NCBI RefSeq assembly: GCF_900100735.1
Contig: NZ_FNCJ01000002.1
Location: forward strand, 62,001 to 126,000
DNA: 64,000 bases
Direction: 5' to 3'
Source of the DNA: Paraburkholderia phenazinium
GTDB taxonomy: Bacteria; Pseudomonadota; Gammaproteobacteria; Burkholderiales; Burkholderiaceae
In this document: positions 25,547 to 35,655 of the stretch, one piece after another
How the letters are laid out: each line of letters begins with the position of its first letter
Numbering within the stretch: the first letter of the stretch is position 1
Translations under genes and position numbers: made by a program
The notes under the pieces: generated by a model
Databases searched by the model: none
What the model was told of the DNA's origin: nothing
What the model saw: only the letters and a program-made list of their open reading frames with translations

Positions 25547-27598
25547 TCATGTCGCCGCGCTGTCCCCTTGGCTTTTATGCTGCGCCGCCATCCTCTCCTG
25601 CTGAGCGGGAGGCACCGGATCATAGTGGCTAAGCTGGATACTGTAATTACCGTGCCCGCCGGCAATCGCGTTCAGACGTGACTGATAGTCGTTGAGTTCA
25701 GACAACGGCACCTGCCCCGCAACGACCACCGCGTTGCCGGCGGCCGTGCGTGTGCCGTGAACCTGCCCGCGCTTGGCGGACAGGTCGCCGATGATGTCGC
25801 CCATCGCGGCTTCCGGCGTCATCACCTCGATATCTACGATGGGTTCGAGCAGGATCGGCCGAGCTTTCAGCACCGCGTCGATAAAGGCCTTGCGCCCGGC
25901 GGAGACGAAGGCCACTTCCTTGGAGTCGACTGAATGACTCTTGCCGTCGTAGACAATGACTCGCACGTCCTGCATCGGGAAACCGGCCAGCGGCCCGCTC
26001 TCGATGACCTGAAGGATGCCCTTTTCCACGGCAGGCATGAACTGGCCCGGAATGGCGCCACCCTTGACCGCGTCGACGAACTCGAAACCCGTGCCGCGCG
26101 GCAGCGGCTCCACGCGCAGCATCACTTCGCCGAATTGCCCGGCGCCGCCGGTTTGCTTCTTGTGGCGATGATGCCCCTCGGCCTTGGCGCCGATGGTTTC
26201 CCGATAGGCGATCTTCGGTGGTCGCGTCACGACCTCGAGCTTGTACTGCTCGGATAATCGCTCCAGCATGATGCGCAGGTGCAACTCGCCCAGGCCTCGC
26301 ACCACGGTCTCGTTGGTGCCGACCGGGTGTTCGATGCGCAGGCACGGGTCTTCCGCACTCAGCTTTTGCAGAATTTCCCACAGGCGCTGTTCGTTGCCCC
26401 TGCGCGCAGGCTCGATCGCCAACCCATAGATGGACGTGGGGAAGTCGAGCGGGGTCAGGTGGATGTTGCCGTCCTCGGGAGCGTCATGCAGCACCGCATC
26501 GAAGCCAATCTCGTCGACCTTGGCCGTGGCGCAGATATCGCCCGGGCAGGCTTGCGGGACATCCACGTGTTCCTTGCCCTGCAGCATCATTAGATGGGCG
26601 ACCCTGAACGGCTGGCGTGCGTCGCCGATATAGAGCTGGCTATCGCGTCGGATCGTGCCCTGATGGACGCGAAACACCGCCATCTTGCCGATGTAAGGGT
26701 CCATGACGATCTTGAAGGCGTGGGCCAGTACATGTTTGTCGGCAACCGGTTCGGCGCGTACGATTTGCTGGCGGCCGCCGGCATCGCGATAGAAGAGCGG
26801 CGGGTTGCCTTCCATGGGATTGGGCAGGAGCCGGACGAACACGTCGAGCAGTTCCGCGATGCCGACACCGTTGGTCGCTGACGTGAAGCAGATCGGCACC
26901 AGATGGCCTTCGCGTAGCGCTCGCTCGAAGGGCTCGTGCAATTGCTCCGGGCTGATGGCCTCGCCTTGCTCCAGATAAAGCTCCATCAGGGCAGGATCGA
27001 TCTCGACCACCTGATCGACCAGCGCGTCGTGCGCGGCCGCAACCGATCGAAAATCGGCGTCGCCGCCAGGGTTGAAAAAGCAGTCCACCACCTGGCGGCC
27101 GCGCTGAGCCGGCAGGTTGATGGGCAGGCATTGCATACCGAAGGTCTCCTGAATGTGCGTCAGAAGCCCCGCAAGGTCGACCTTTTCGCCATCGATCCCG
27201 TTCACGATGATCATTCTGCAGAGCTTGCGTTGTTCCGCCCACGCCATCATCCGCCGGGTGGTCAGTTCGATGCCGGTCTGCGCGTTGATGACGATAGCGG
27301 CGGTTTCGACCGCGGGCAGGGCGCTGATCGACAGCCCGGAAAAGTCCGGATAGCCGGGTGTATCGAGCAGAAAAATGCGCGTATCCCGGTAGTGCAGGTG
27401 GGCGACGGCCGAATTTAGCGAGTGATGATATTTGCGCTCGAGCGGGTCGAAATCGCAGACCGTGGTACCGCGCTCGACGCTGCCGGGCGCGTGGAGCGCG
27501 CCGCCCTGGTGCAGCAGTGCTTCGACGAGAGACGTCTTGCCGCACCCGGCATGTCCGACCAGGGCGACGGTACGTATGGAATCGGGACTGTAACGCAT
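25547..27598 (-). CDS. Elongation factor G-like GTPase (EF-G paralogue)
   Basis: 683 residues. G1 is GHAGCGKT at 15-22, G3 is LLDTPGYPDF near 80. The guanine-specificity G4 motif reads VNGID where EF-G has NKxD. Domains II-V of EF-G follow, including GGAGQFGEVMLRVEP of domain IV and the EPIVDIEVMTPEAAMGDIIGDLSAKRGQVHGT segment of domain V. It is the EF-G-like group, distinct from housekeeping FusA, which would be in the str operon. The changed G4 suggests altered nucleotide specificity or a non-canonical ribosome role. It is divergent from ybaK-like and other stress genes. Confidence 0.88.
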   Translation of the reverse strand: MRYSPDSIRTVALVGHAGCGKTSLVEALLHQGGALHAPGSVERGTTVCDFDPLERKYHHSLNSAVAHLHYRDTRIFLLDTPGYPDFSGLSISALPAVETAAIVINAQTGIELTTRRMMAWAEQRKLCRMIIVNGIDGEKVDLAGLLTHIQETFGMQCLPINLPAQRGRQVVDCFFNPGGDADFRSVAAAHDALVDQVVEIDPALMELYLEQGEAISPEQLHEPFERALREGHLVPICFTSATNGVGIAELLDVFVRLLPNPMEGNPPLFYRDAGGRQQIVRAEPVADKHVLAHAFKIVMDPYIGKMAVFRVHQGTIRRDSQLYIGDARQPFRVAHLMMLQGKEHVDVPQACPGDICATAKVDEIGFDAVLHDAPEDGNIHLTPLDFPTSIYGLAIEPARRGNEQRLWEILQKLSAEDPCLRIEHPVGTNETVVRGLGELHLRIMLERLSEQYKLEVVTRPPKIAYRETIGAKAEGHHRHKKQTGGAGQFGEVMLRVEPLPRGTGFEFVDAVKGGAIPGQFMPAVEKGILQVIESGPLAGFPMQDVRVIVYDGKSHSVDSKEVAFVSAGRKAFIDAVLKARPILLEPIVDIEVMTPEAAMGDIIGDLSAKRGQVHGTRTAAGNAVVVAGQVPLSELNDYQSRLNAIAGGHGNYSIQLSHYDPVPPAQQERMAAQHKSQGDSAAT

Positions 27599-27799
27599 GG
27601 CCGCCCTCGTCCAGTAGTGGATCTGGGGCCATTATTGGCGAAAACGGACGCGTGTGCCATACGGGGTAATCGTCCAGTTCTTCGTCACGCCCGTGCATAG
27701 ATGCTATGGCCCGCATGTTTTTCACACGCGAACGAAAGCGAACTATTCTTTAAGGATCGTGCGCAACAATCACCCGTTTCCTTCCCGAGGAGGTGCGTC

Positions 27800-28285
27800 A
27801 TGTCAATGTCTGCCACTCTCCAGGACTGCCTGCGCAGCAAGGGCTCCCGGTACGAAATCGTGCATCATCCGCACAGCCATTCCAGCGTTGAAACCGCGGC
27901 GGCTGCGCATATTCCCGGCGATCGCCTCGCCAAGACCGTGCTTTTCGAAGACGAGCACGGTTATGTGGCGGCTGTACTGCCATCCACCTACGCCGTGCGG
28001 TTGTCCGAGCTTTGGGCAAAGACCGGGCGCCGCCTCACGCTGGCCAAGGAGGTCGATCTACGCGAGCTGTTCAAGGATTGCGACCTGGGAGCGCTGCCGC
28101 CGGTATGCACGGCCTATGGCATGCGGACCTATCTTGACGAAAGCCTCGCCCAGCAGCCGGACGTATATTTCGAGGCCGGCGATCACGAAGAACTGATTCA
28201 CATGGGCACGGATCAATTCCTCGATCTGATGGACCGAGCCGAGCGGACTCGCTTCGCTCGTCGCATGCATGGTGTGCCAAGTTGA
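27800..28285 (+). CDS. YbaK/EbsC-type aminoacyl-tRNA deacylase
   Basis: 161 residues from an ATG with GAGGAGGTG upstream. The YbaK/ProX fold is seen in ETAAAAHIPGDRLAKTVLFEDEHGYVAAVLPSTY (residues about 33-66), which contains the conserved Lys. The later VCTAYGMRTYLDESLAQQPDVYFEAGDHEELI matches the substrate-pocket half. The family hydrolyses mischarged tRNAs in trans. It is divergent from the EF-G-like gene, so both may belong to a translation-stress unit. Confidence 0.82.
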   Translation: MSMSATLQDCLRSKGSRYEIVHHPHSHSSVETAAAAHIPGDRLAKTVLFEDEHGYVAAVLPSTYAVRLSELWAKTGRRLTLAKEVDLRELFKDCDLGALPPVCTAYGMRTYLDESLAQQPDVYFEAGDHEELIHMGTDQFLDLMDRAERTRFARRMHGVPS

Positions 28286-28386
28286 CTAGTGTCCGCTTGA
28301 TGCAGCACGGTTTGCGCAGTGCGGCATAAAGGGCGCTGCGTCAGCCAACTTGCGCGTCTGATTTGACTGCAGGCCTGCGTAGGGAA

Positions 28387-29765
28387 GTGAGTGCGCGCAA
28401 GATGCTGTGGGGCGTGGCAATCGCCGTGTTGTTGGTGGGACACCACGCTGCGGCCGCGAATTCGTGTTTCCCGGCGTTCTTCGAGGTCGATGTCAAAGAC
28501 GGCCTCAAGGTACAGGCCGATTGTGGCTTCCACGTTCGAGCCCTCAACCGTATGGCCACCGAGCTGAGCCGTGCAGCGAAGGACGCCAAACTCTCCCGTG
28601 CCCAGATAGTCTCGCTCGCGCGAGCGGCCAACGTAATACTGAGCGTCGTCGTACAGGCGCAATCGGACGACACCAGCATTGCAACGGCGTTTGCCGATAC
28701 TTTGGAAGAGCAATGCGAGTTCGAACGTGCAGAACCGATTTACCGCGCGCTGCTCTCGCGTTATCAGGTGCTCGCGCAGGAGAAGCCTGCCGCCTACCAA
28801 CCTCAGCGTGCGCATACCCAGCAGAAACTCGGCAACCTCTATGTTGGCCTGCAACGGCCAAAAGAGGCGGAAATCGCCTATCTGAGGGCGCTGGAGATCG
28901 ATTGGGCACTGGCGCGACAGGACCCTGTGGTCTACGGGCCTGCTGTGGCGGAAACGTTTGATAGCCTCGGCGTCCTGTATCGCGATACACAGCGCCTGCA
29001 GGATGCCACGGATGCTTACCGCGAGTCGCTGGACATCGATCGTGCATTGGCTGATCGCGACCCCACGACCTACAAGCCCGATATCGCGACGACGCTCAAC
29101 GACCTCGGCATCCTGTACGACGCACACAGCGCACGAGCGATGCTGAGAAGGCGTATCGCGAGGCGCTGAGCATCCAGCAAGCTCTCGTGCGCGCTAACCC
29201 CGCGGCCTATCGCCCGGCGCTCGCACGTACGCTCAACAATCTCGGGAACCTCTATAGCGCAACACAGCAACACCAGCAAGCAGAGCATGCCTACAGGGGC
29301 GCGCTAACGATCCGGCAGCAGCTTGCCCGGGAGAGTCCTGCACTCTATCGGTCCGATGTGGCGCGCACACTCACTAACCTTGGTGCGCTCTACCGCGCCA
29401 CGCAACGGCCGAAAGAGGGGCAGCAGGCTTACGAGGATGCGCTGCAAATCTATCGTACGCTGGCGCAAGAAAACCCCACGGCCTATCAGCCGGACGAAGC
29501 GCGGACGCTGAACAATCTAGGTGTCCTTTTCAGTCACACTGGGCGCCCGCGCGAGGCGGAAGATGCCTACCGAAACGCGCTGGACCTGTACCAGGCCCTG
29601 TCGCGAGATGATCCGGTTGCCTACCGTCAGGATGAAGCACGGACGCTCGGCAACCTGGGTACGCTGTTCAGTCAGATCCAACGACCGCAAGAGGCCGAAC
29701 AGGCGAGGCGTGAAGCTGCCCGCCTTCTCGACGCAACAGGGGGCGGATTGGGACGTACTTACTGA
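28387..29765 (+). pseudogene. Secreted TPR-repeat protein interrupted by a one-base frameshift
   Basis: The first frame (from GTG 28387, VSARKMLWGVAIAVLLVG signal peptide ending HHAAA) carries TPR units and stops at 29169. The second frame resumes with SDAEKAYREALSIQQALVRA and runs to 29765. The break is at about 29120-29126: the repeat pattern YDATQR...DAEKAYREAL would be restored by one extra A in GCACACAG (GCA ACA CAG). Intact, it would be about 460 residues with seven or eight tetratricopeptide repeats of the LARTLNNLGNLYSATQR kind, probably periplasmic scaffolding. Either a recent inactivation or a sequencing error. Confidence 0.75.
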
Positions 29766-29772
29766 ACGCTCC

Positions 29773-30078
29773 TCACCCCCACTTTTTGCCGAGTTCTTCC
29801 AGACCGGCCTTTTGCAGATCCTCCGGGCTCATCACAATGCGGAACTTGCAACTCGCCTGGAAGGTGAGAAAAAAGGGCTCCGCAAAAGCGGGAACGTCAG
29901 ATGAATCCTGTACGTTGACCAGGAAGATCCCGCAGCGCATTCCGTCTTGCTCCGTGAAGTACACGGCCTCCGGCTTGATGGTTTCGAGGATATGCCCAAG
30001 CGTCTCGCCGGCCTTGCCGCTTTTGACCAGTGAGTTGAAGGGTTCATGAGGGATCTGGACCGTAAGTAGCATTTTCAT
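29773..30078 (-). CDS. Small hypothetical protein (possible ferredoxin-like dimeric fold)
   Basis: 101 residues from the ATG at 30078; a second ATG lies six bases on. It starts LLTVQIPHEPFNSLVKSGKAG and contains AVYFTEQDGMRCGIFLVNV and AEPFFLTFQASCKFRIVMSPEDL. The alternating beta-alpha-beta pattern suggests a small alpha/beta-barrel-type protein. Similar proteins have been annotated as pantothenate synthetase, which the length and motifs do not support. It is tail to tail with the TPR pseudogene. Confidence 0.75.
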   Translation of the reverse strand: MKMLLTVQIPHEPFNSLVKSGKAGETLGHILETIKPEAVYFTEQDGMRCGIFLVNVQDSSDVPAFAEPFFLTFQASCKFRIVMSPEDLQKAGLEELGKKWG

Positions 30079-30397
30079 AATTTAGCGCTCCGCTTGTTGC
30101 CCCCTGTAGCAAGATGTTGGCCTCTGGCTACCGTGCCGCCCGAGGTCCATTCAACGGAGCCGTCGGTCGGTATCAGTAAGCATAGCGGAGCGTGAGCTAA
30201 CGTCCAGAAGAGAACGGATTGGAAATCCGGCAAGTTCGCAATCGGTTGCCTCGGAGGGGACTCGCTGCCCGTGCGATGAGCGCTGCGCAAGGCGCGTACG
30301 GAGGCGTTTCGTGTACTAGAATGGGCTACGACAGTACCGCGTGTTGCTGGCGGTATCTGGCCCGCACAACGTGCGGGATTTGTGTTGGAGAGGTGCG

Positions 30398-30562
30398 ATG
30401 CCGACTTACCAGTACCGTTGCGAGAAGTGCGGTCAGATGTTCGAGCATGCCGAACATCTCGCTGAACATGAAACCGCTCATCCAAATTGTCCGAAGTGCG
30501 GAAGCGAAAAGGTTCAGCACACCCCCACGCCATTTGTCGCGAAGACGTCCAGAAAGAGCTGA
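30398..30562 (+). CDS. FmdB family zinc-ribbon protein
   Basis: 54 residues from an ATG with GGAGAGG upstream. The whole protein is one zinc ribbon: MPTYQYRCEKCGQMFEHAEH and NCPKCGSEKVQHTPTPF supply two CxxC pairs. FmdB-like ribbons are small putative regulators or assembly factors of unproven function. It lies 180 bases before a peroxiredoxin gene. Confidence 0.85.
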   Translation: MPTYQYRCEKCGQMFEHAEHLAEHETAHPNCPKCGSEKVQHTPTPFVAKTSRKS

Positions 30563-30740
30563 CGTATACCCGCCGTCGCCTCAACGCCCCCTGCGAAAGT
30601 CGTTTTTGTCCTACGCTATAAGCGCGACCGCAGGTTGATCGTTAGCTAAACCCAGCGCCTGATTACAACCGAGGCAGCCGCGGCCGTCGCTGCGACAGCG
30701 GAACGAGTACCTTGGCGCACACGCCCCATGGAGGATGAAG

Positions 30741-31394
30741 ATGTCGATACGATTAGGAGAAGAAGCTCCGGATTTCACGGCCGAAACCACCGAAGGGACG
30801 ATCCATTTTCACGAATGGATCGGCGACCATTGGGTCATCCTGTTTTCGCATCCGAAGGATTTCACACCGGTTTGCACCACTGAACTCGGATACATGGCCG
30901 GCCTGAAGCCGGAATTCGACAAGCGCAATACAAAGGTCATCGGACTCAGCATCGATCCAGTGAGCGACCACACGAAGTGGGTGAAGGATATCGAAGAGAC
31001 CCAGGGACACGCGATCAACTATCCGCTGATCGGCGACGCGGACCTGGCGGTCGCCAAGCTATACGACATGATTCACCCGAACGCCAGCGGTGGTCCACGC
31101 ACCGCAGTGGACAACGCGACGGTACGCTCGGTGTTTCTCATTGGGCCGGACAAGAAGGTCAAAGCCATGCTCGTGTATCCGATGAGCGCAGGCCGCAATT
31201 TCGACGAGGTGTTGCGTCTGCTCGATTCGCTGCAGCTCAATGCAAAACACACGGTGGCGACGCCGGTTAACTGGAAACCGGGCGAGGACGTGATCATTCC
31301 GACGTCCGTTTCGAACGATGACGCGATGCGCAAATACCCGCAGGGTTTCAAAACCGTGAAACCTTACCTGCGGTACGTGGCACAACCGAAGTGA
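30741..31394 (+). CDS. 1-Cys (Prx6-type) peroxiredoxin
   Basis: 217 residues from the second ATG, since GGAGG directly abuts the first. The peroxidatic Cys45 lies in SHPKDFTPVCTTELG, with the following domain GLSIDPVSDHTKWVKDI and the long Prx6 C-terminal arm (TPVNWKPGEDVIIPTSVSNDDA). No resolving Cys is seen at the usual 2-Cys position. It reduces hydrogen peroxide and organic peroxides in the cytoplasm. It is followed by a hairpin and then the persulfide dioxygenase fusion, forming a probable redox/sulfur-stress cluster. Confidence 0.92.
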   Translation: MSIRLGEEAPDFTAETTEGTIHFHEWIGDHWVILFSHPKDFTPVCTTELGYMAGLKPEFDKRNTKVIGLSIDPVSDHTKWVKDIEETQGHAINYPLIGDADLAVAKLYDMIHPNASGGPRTAVDNATVRSVFLIGPDKKVKAMLVYPMSAGRNFDEVLRLLDSLQLNAKHTVATPVNWKPGEDVIIPTSVSNDDAMRKYPQGFKTVKPYLRYVAQPK

Positions 31395-31403
31395 TACTCT
31401 CCA

Positions 31404-31426
31404 GCGCCCGGGGCGAGTCCGGGCGC
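31404..31426 (+). terminator. GC-rich hairpin after the peroxiredoxin gene
   Basis: GCGCCCGG and CCGGGCGC arms with a 7-base loop lie 9 bases after the stop. No T-tract, so a partial terminator or mRNA stabiliser. The next gene starts 24 bases later. Confidence 0.5.
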
Positions 31427-31449
31427 GTCCATGTGCCCGGAGCGAAACC

Positions 31450-32523
31450 GTGTTGATTTTCCGGCAGCTATTCGACCAGCAATCGTCCACCTACACGTAT
31501 CTTCTTGCCGATAGCACAACCGGAGAGGCGGTGCTGGTCGATCCGGTATTTGAACAGGTGCGCCGGGAGATTGCCCTGCTCGGAGAGCTGGGATTGCGCC
31601 TGCTCTATACCATCGACACCCACGTCCACGCCGATCATGTCACTGGCGCGTGGATGCTCAAACGCCGCACGGGCAGCCAGATTGCGATGTCGGCCGCGAG
31701 CGGAGCCGAAGGTGCGAGCCGTTATCTGAATCATGGCGACCGGTGTGAATTCGGCACACGGTACCTGGGCGTGCGTGCCACACCAGGTCATACGAATGGA
31801 TGCATCAGCCTTGTGCTCGACGACGAGACCATGGCGTTCACCGGCGATTGCCTGTTGATCAGGGGCACGGGCCGGACAGATTTCCAGCACGGCGATCCGC
31901 GCGCGATGTTCCGGGCGGTCCACGAGCAGATTTTCACGCTGCCCGAGACATGCCTGCTGTTCCCGGCCCACGATTACCGCGGCTTGACGGTGACGAGTGT
32001 CGGCGAGGAGCGGCGCTTCAATCCGCGTCTCGGTGGTGAGCTCTGCGAAGACGATTTCGCCGGATACATGACGAATCTGCGCCTGCCGCATCCGAAACAG
32101 ATCGACGTCGCGGTGCCCGCCAACCTGACATGCGGCGTCGCGGCAAGCGACCCCACGCAGATGGCCGAGCCCGATTGGGCGCCGCTGACGTACAACTTTG
32201 CGGGCATCTGGGAAATCAATCCTCAATGGCTCGAGGAAAATCTCCGCTCGGTCCAGATCGTCGACGTGCGCGAGCCTGACGAGTTCGACGGGCCGCTCGG
32301 GCGCATTCCCGAGGCCAGGCTCATTTCACTCGGCGAGCTGGCGAAGCGTGCCGGCGAACTCGCGCAAGAACGCCCGATCGTGACGGTCTGCCGGGCCGGC
32401 GGACGTTCAGCGCAAGCCACGGTCATCCTGCGGCAGTCAGGATTCGAGGCCGTTGCCAACCTCGCCGGCGGCATGCTCCGCTGGCGTGCAGAAGGCCGCG
32501 TCGTCGAAAACGGCAGCATGTAA
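31450..32523 (+). CDS. Persulfide dioxygenase-rhodanese fusion
   Basis: 357 residues from a GTG with CCCGGAG upstream. Residues 1-235 are an ETHE1-type metallo-beta-lactamase fold with iron ligands H58, H60 (THVHADH), H114 (TPGHTNG), D133 (TGDCLLIRGTGRTD) and H174 (PAHDY). Residues 255-352 are a rhodanese domain with active Cys314 in VCRAGGRS. The single-chain fusion couples oxidation of glutathione persulfide to sulfite with sulfur transfer to or from thiosulfate and glutathione. Such PRF proteins are known in Burkholderia relatives. It works in H2S detoxification in the cytoplasm, in line with the neighbouring peroxiredoxin. Confidence 0.93.
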   Translation: MLIFRQLFDQQSSTYTYLLADSTTGEAVLVDPVFEQVRREIALLGELGLRLLYTIDTHVHADHVTGAWMLKRRTGSQIAMSAASGAEGASRYLNHGDRCEFGTRYLGVRATPGHTNGCISLVLDDETMAFTGDCLLIRGTGRTDFQHGDPRAMFRAVHEQIFTLPETCLLFPAHDYRGLTVTSVGEERRFNPRLGGELCEDDFAGYMTNLRLPHPKQIDVAVPANLTCGVAASDPTQMAEPDWAPLTYNFAGIWEINPQWLEENLRSVQIVDVREPDEFDGPLGRIPEARLISLGELAKRAGELAQERPIVTVCRAGGRSAQATVILRQSGFEAVANLAGGMLRWRAEGRVVENGSM

Positions 32524-32806
32524 CCGTCTCGTCGACTGACGGCGAACCGGCAACTGACCGCCAGCTAAGCGCCCGCCACTCACCTTCCTCACGCATTCGC
32601 CCCTAAATATTTCTTCAGACCAGTCGTAAACACCTAGGTAGATTAACTAATTCCATGGCGACGCTGGCGTGAGCCAGTCGGCGACCGCGCTCGTCTGGCG
32701 TGGTGGTTGCTCACGAATCCCGCCTGTCTGACGCCGCTCACCGGCATGCGCAGGGTGGCCACGCCGAGCGTCGGTTCAGTCAGTCACAGCAAGTAAGGAA
32801 ATTATC

Positions 32807-34387
32807 GTGCCGTTTCTTAAGAACATGAGAGTGGTGACGCAACTCGTTTCAGGCTTTGCGGTAGTCATCCTTCTGCTGGTTGGGCTGGGTGTGTTTTCGC
32901 TCTACGAGGTCAGCGCCGAAAACGCTCATGTCGCAGCGCTCCGCGATAAATGGTCCGCCAGCGTCAGCAGCAGCCTTCGAATGCAAAACGCCCTGAACCA
33001 GATCCGTCTCTCCGAATTCCGGATGGCCTCCACCGACAAGGCTGCCGAGGTTCAGGCGGTGGATTCGAGGATGGCGCCGCGTATCGAGGCATTCCGGAGC
33101 GCGAGTGCGGAATACGAGAAGCTCATCTCCGAGCCGGAGGAGAAGACGGCGTTTGCGGACATCCAGGTCCTGATGCCCCAGTACATGGATCTGGATCAGC
33201 AGGTTCGGACCCAGGCGAAGGCTGGCAACCCGCAGCAAGCAATGAGCATCCTGACGGGGCAGTCCGGGACGGTTCGGGATGCCGTCGCGAAGGACATCGA
33301 CAAGATCGTCGCCATCAACGAAGAAGGCGCGGCGAGAGAAGGGAAGGTGGCCGACGAGGCCTATCACAGCGCAATTGGGCTAGTGATCGGCTTGATCGTC
33401 GCGGCAGCGGCAGTCGCGCTCGCCGTGGCGCTCTTCATCGCCCGTGGCTTCGCGAGGCAGCTTGGCGGCGAGCCGCGAGAAGCCGCGGCCATGGCCAGTG
33501 CAATCGCAGCCGGCAATTTGCGCGTCACGGTGCCACTGAAGGCGGGCGACAACGCCAGCCTGATGTATTCGCTTGCCGCCATGAAAGAGCAGTTGACGAG
33601 CATCGTACGGGGCATCAAAAGCTCGAGCGAATCCATCTCGGTCGCTGCGGGCGAGATTGCGCAAGGCAATACCGACTTGTCGCAACGAACGGAACGACAG
33701 GCCGCTTCCCTGGAGGAGACGGCGTCGAGCATGGAGCAACTGACCAGCGCGGTGCACCAGAATGCGGACAACGCCAAGCAGGCCAGCCATCTGGCCAGCA
33801 CGGGTTCGAGCGTAGCCCAACGTGGCGGCGCGGAGATTGGTCGCGTCGTCACGACCATGCACGAGATTGCCGAAAGCTCGGCGCGGGTCGCCGACATCAT
33901 CAGCGTGATTGAAGGGATCGCTTTCCAGACCAACATCCTCGCGCTCAACGCGGCCGTCGAGGCGGCCCGGGCGGGCGAACAGGGGCGTGGGTTCGCCGTC
34001 GTGGCGGGCGAGGTCCGCACGCTCGCCCAGCGAAGCGCAACCGCCGCCAAGGAAATCAAGGACCTGATTACCGAATCGGTCACCCGGATCGATACCGGCT
34101 CGAAGCTGGTTGAAAATGCCGGCCGTACGATGGACGAGATCGTGACCTCCGCCGGGCGCACGACCGACATCATGAACGAACTCGCCGCAGCCTCGGACGA
34201 GCAGAGTACTGGCATCGGGCAGGTCAATACAGCCATTACCCAGATGGATGAGGTTACGCAGCAAAACGCCGCCCTGGTCGAGCAGGCATCGGCCGCGGCA
34301 CAGGCGCTGGCACAGCAGGCGCAGGCCCTGCGCGATGCGGTGTCCGTATTCAGCGTCGACAGCGATGCTCTCCGTCCTGCGATATAG
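32807..34387 (+). CDS. Methyl-accepting chemotaxis protein
   Basis: 526 residues. A TM helix near 12-32, a four-helix-bundle periplasmic sensor (about 33-185) with a coiled appearance, a second TM near 186-212, HAMP about 213-266, and the cytoplasmic signalling hairpin from about 270 to 515. The hairpin tip reads [38 protein letters not shown], the highly conserved CheA/CheW contact. No C-terminal CheR-tethering pentapeptide is present. It is the small-molecule chemoreceptor type common in Burkholderia (Tar/Tsr-like with 4HB sensor). The ligand is unknown; no che genes are adjacent. Confidence 0.93.
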   Translation: MPFLKNMRVVTQLVSGFAVVILLLVGLGVFSLYEVSAENAHVAALRDKWSASVSSSLRMQNALNQIRLSEFRMASTDKAAEVQAVDSRMAPRIEAFRSASAEYEKLISEPEEKTAFADIQVLMPQYMDLDQQVRTQAKAGNPQQAMSILTGQSGTVRDAVAKDIDKIVAINEEGAAREGKVADEAYHSAIGLVIGLIVAAAAVALAVALFIARGFARQLGGEPREAAAMASAIAAGNLRVTVPLKAGDNASLMYSLAAMKEQLTSIVRGIKSSSESISVAAGEIAQGNTDLSQRTERQAASLEETASSMEQLTSAVHQNADNAKQASHLASTGSSVAQRGGAEIGRVVTTMHEIAESSARVADIISVIEGIAFQTNILALNAAVEAARAGEQGRGFAVVAGEVRTLAQRSATAAKEIKDLITESVTRIDTGSKLVENAGRTMDEIVTSAGRTTDIMNELAAASDEQSTGIGQVNTAITQMDEVTQQNAALVEQASAAAQALAQQAQALRDAVSVFSVDSDALRPAI

Positions 34388-34884
34388 TCACGCCGATACG
34401 AACTCACGGGCGCAACCCTATGAGCCAGAGCGGACGCTCAATCCACAATGCCCGGCTCATGTACCTGGGAGTCGGCCTCGGCGCCGGCGGCTAGCCCTCC
34501 AGCCGCCGATGAAGCTCGCTAGCCGGCCCTAAGTTCGCTGTTGCTGTCCAACGTTGTGTTCCGGTTCCTCACTATCCAGCCGACAGTTGCTGCTGCTGAC
34601 TACCGGTGCGCGCCGCAGGGCCGCCCCTGCATTGGGATAGCGCAATGCGAAGACTGCATACGACTTAATCTCCCCGCTGCGCGTCGCATCTGCGGCGCGC
34701 TGATACTGATCTCCGTTCTATCCGGCGAGCGCGCCCATCTCGGGCGGCATTTGTACCTCGCACGCAAGACTGTTTGTCCACGGTGGGTGTTCGAATTCAG
34801 CGCCAATGCGCCTACATTTCGTACCCATCGGAGCCGCTGGCCCGATCAGCATCTGATCCAAGCAAACTTTCAGGAGATTCAATC
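34388..34884. other. Intergenic region between chemoreceptor and SDR genes
   Basis: About 500 bases. It holds a weak ATGAGCC/GGCTCAT pair (34420-34460) after the chemoreceptor stop. I see no convincing ORF; short frames lack ribosome binding sites. The SDR promoter must lie in its 3' part. Confidence 0.4.
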
Positions 34885-35595
34885 ATGAGCACGTCACAAA
34901 AAGTCGTCGTCGTTACCGGCGCATCGCAAGGCATTGGCGCCGAACTGGTCAAGGCATTCCGCAAGCTCGACTACCGCGTGGTCGCAACCGCGCGCTCGAT
35001 CAAGCCTTCGGAAGACTCCAACATTCTGACTGTGGCAGGCGATATCGCCGATCCGGCAACCGCGCAGCGCGTGATTTCCGAAGCCGTTGCCCGTTTTGGC
35101 CGTATCGACACACTGGTCAACAACGCTGGCATCTTCATCGCCAAGCCCTTCACCCAATACACGGCGGAAGATTACGCGGCGATCACGAGCGTGAACGTTG
35201 CAGGCTTCTTCTACATCACACAGCTGGCGATTGCTGAAATGGAAAAGAATGCGAGCGGTCACGTGGTCACCGTCACGACCAGTCTGATTGACCATGCCAT
35301 CGACGGCGTGCCATCGGTGCTGGCGTCGCTGACCAAGGGCGGCCTGAACGCGGCCACCAGGTCGCTCGCGATCGAATACGCGAAAAAGGGCATCCGCGCC
35401 AACGCCGTCTCGCCGGGCATCATCAAGTCGCCGATGCACCCGCAGGAAAGCCATGCGGCGCTGGGCGCACTGCATCCGGTTGGTCACATGGGCGAGATGA
35501 GCGATGTTGTGGGCGCAGTTCTGTATCTGGATGCCGCGCCGTTCGTGACTGGCGAAATCCTGCACGTGGACGGCGGCCAGAGCGCCGGTCACTGA
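34885..35595 (+). CDS. SDR family protein lacking the catalytic tyrosine
   Basis: 236 residues from an ATG with CAGGAG upstream. Rossmann cofactor loop TGASQGIG at 11-18, NNAG at 79-82, Ser133 in TTSLIDH. The expected YxxxK reads A147-S-L-T-K151, so the proton-donating Tyr is Ala. The C-terminal GEILHVDGGQSAG is typical. Either catalysis uses another residue or the protein has become a binding or sensor protein. A tautomerase gene follows 60 bases later. Confidence 0.85.
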   Translation: MSTSQKVVVVTGASQGIGAELVKAFRKLDYRVVATARSIKPSEDSNILTVAGDIADPATAQRVISEAVARFGRIDTLVNNAGIFIAKPFTQYTAEDYAAITSVNVAGFFYITQLAIAEMEKNASGHVVTVTTSLIDHAIDGVPSVLASLTKGGLNAATRSLAIEYAKKGIRANAVSPGIIKSPMHPQESHAALGALHPVGHMGEMSDVVGAVLYLDAAPFVTGEILHVDGGQSAGH

Positions 35596-35603
35596 TCACC
35601 CTT

Positions 35604-35624
35604 GGGCGCCGCTCGCCGGCGCCC
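35604..35624 (+). terminator. GC-rich hairpin between SDR and tautomerase genes
   Basis: GGGCGCCG and CGGCGCCC with a 5-base loop, followed by TTC. It lies 8 bases after the SDR stop. Partial termination or differential expression within the pair is possible. Confidence 0.5.
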
Positions 35625-35655
35625 TTCAAGTCAACCGACGATTACGGAGAACGAC

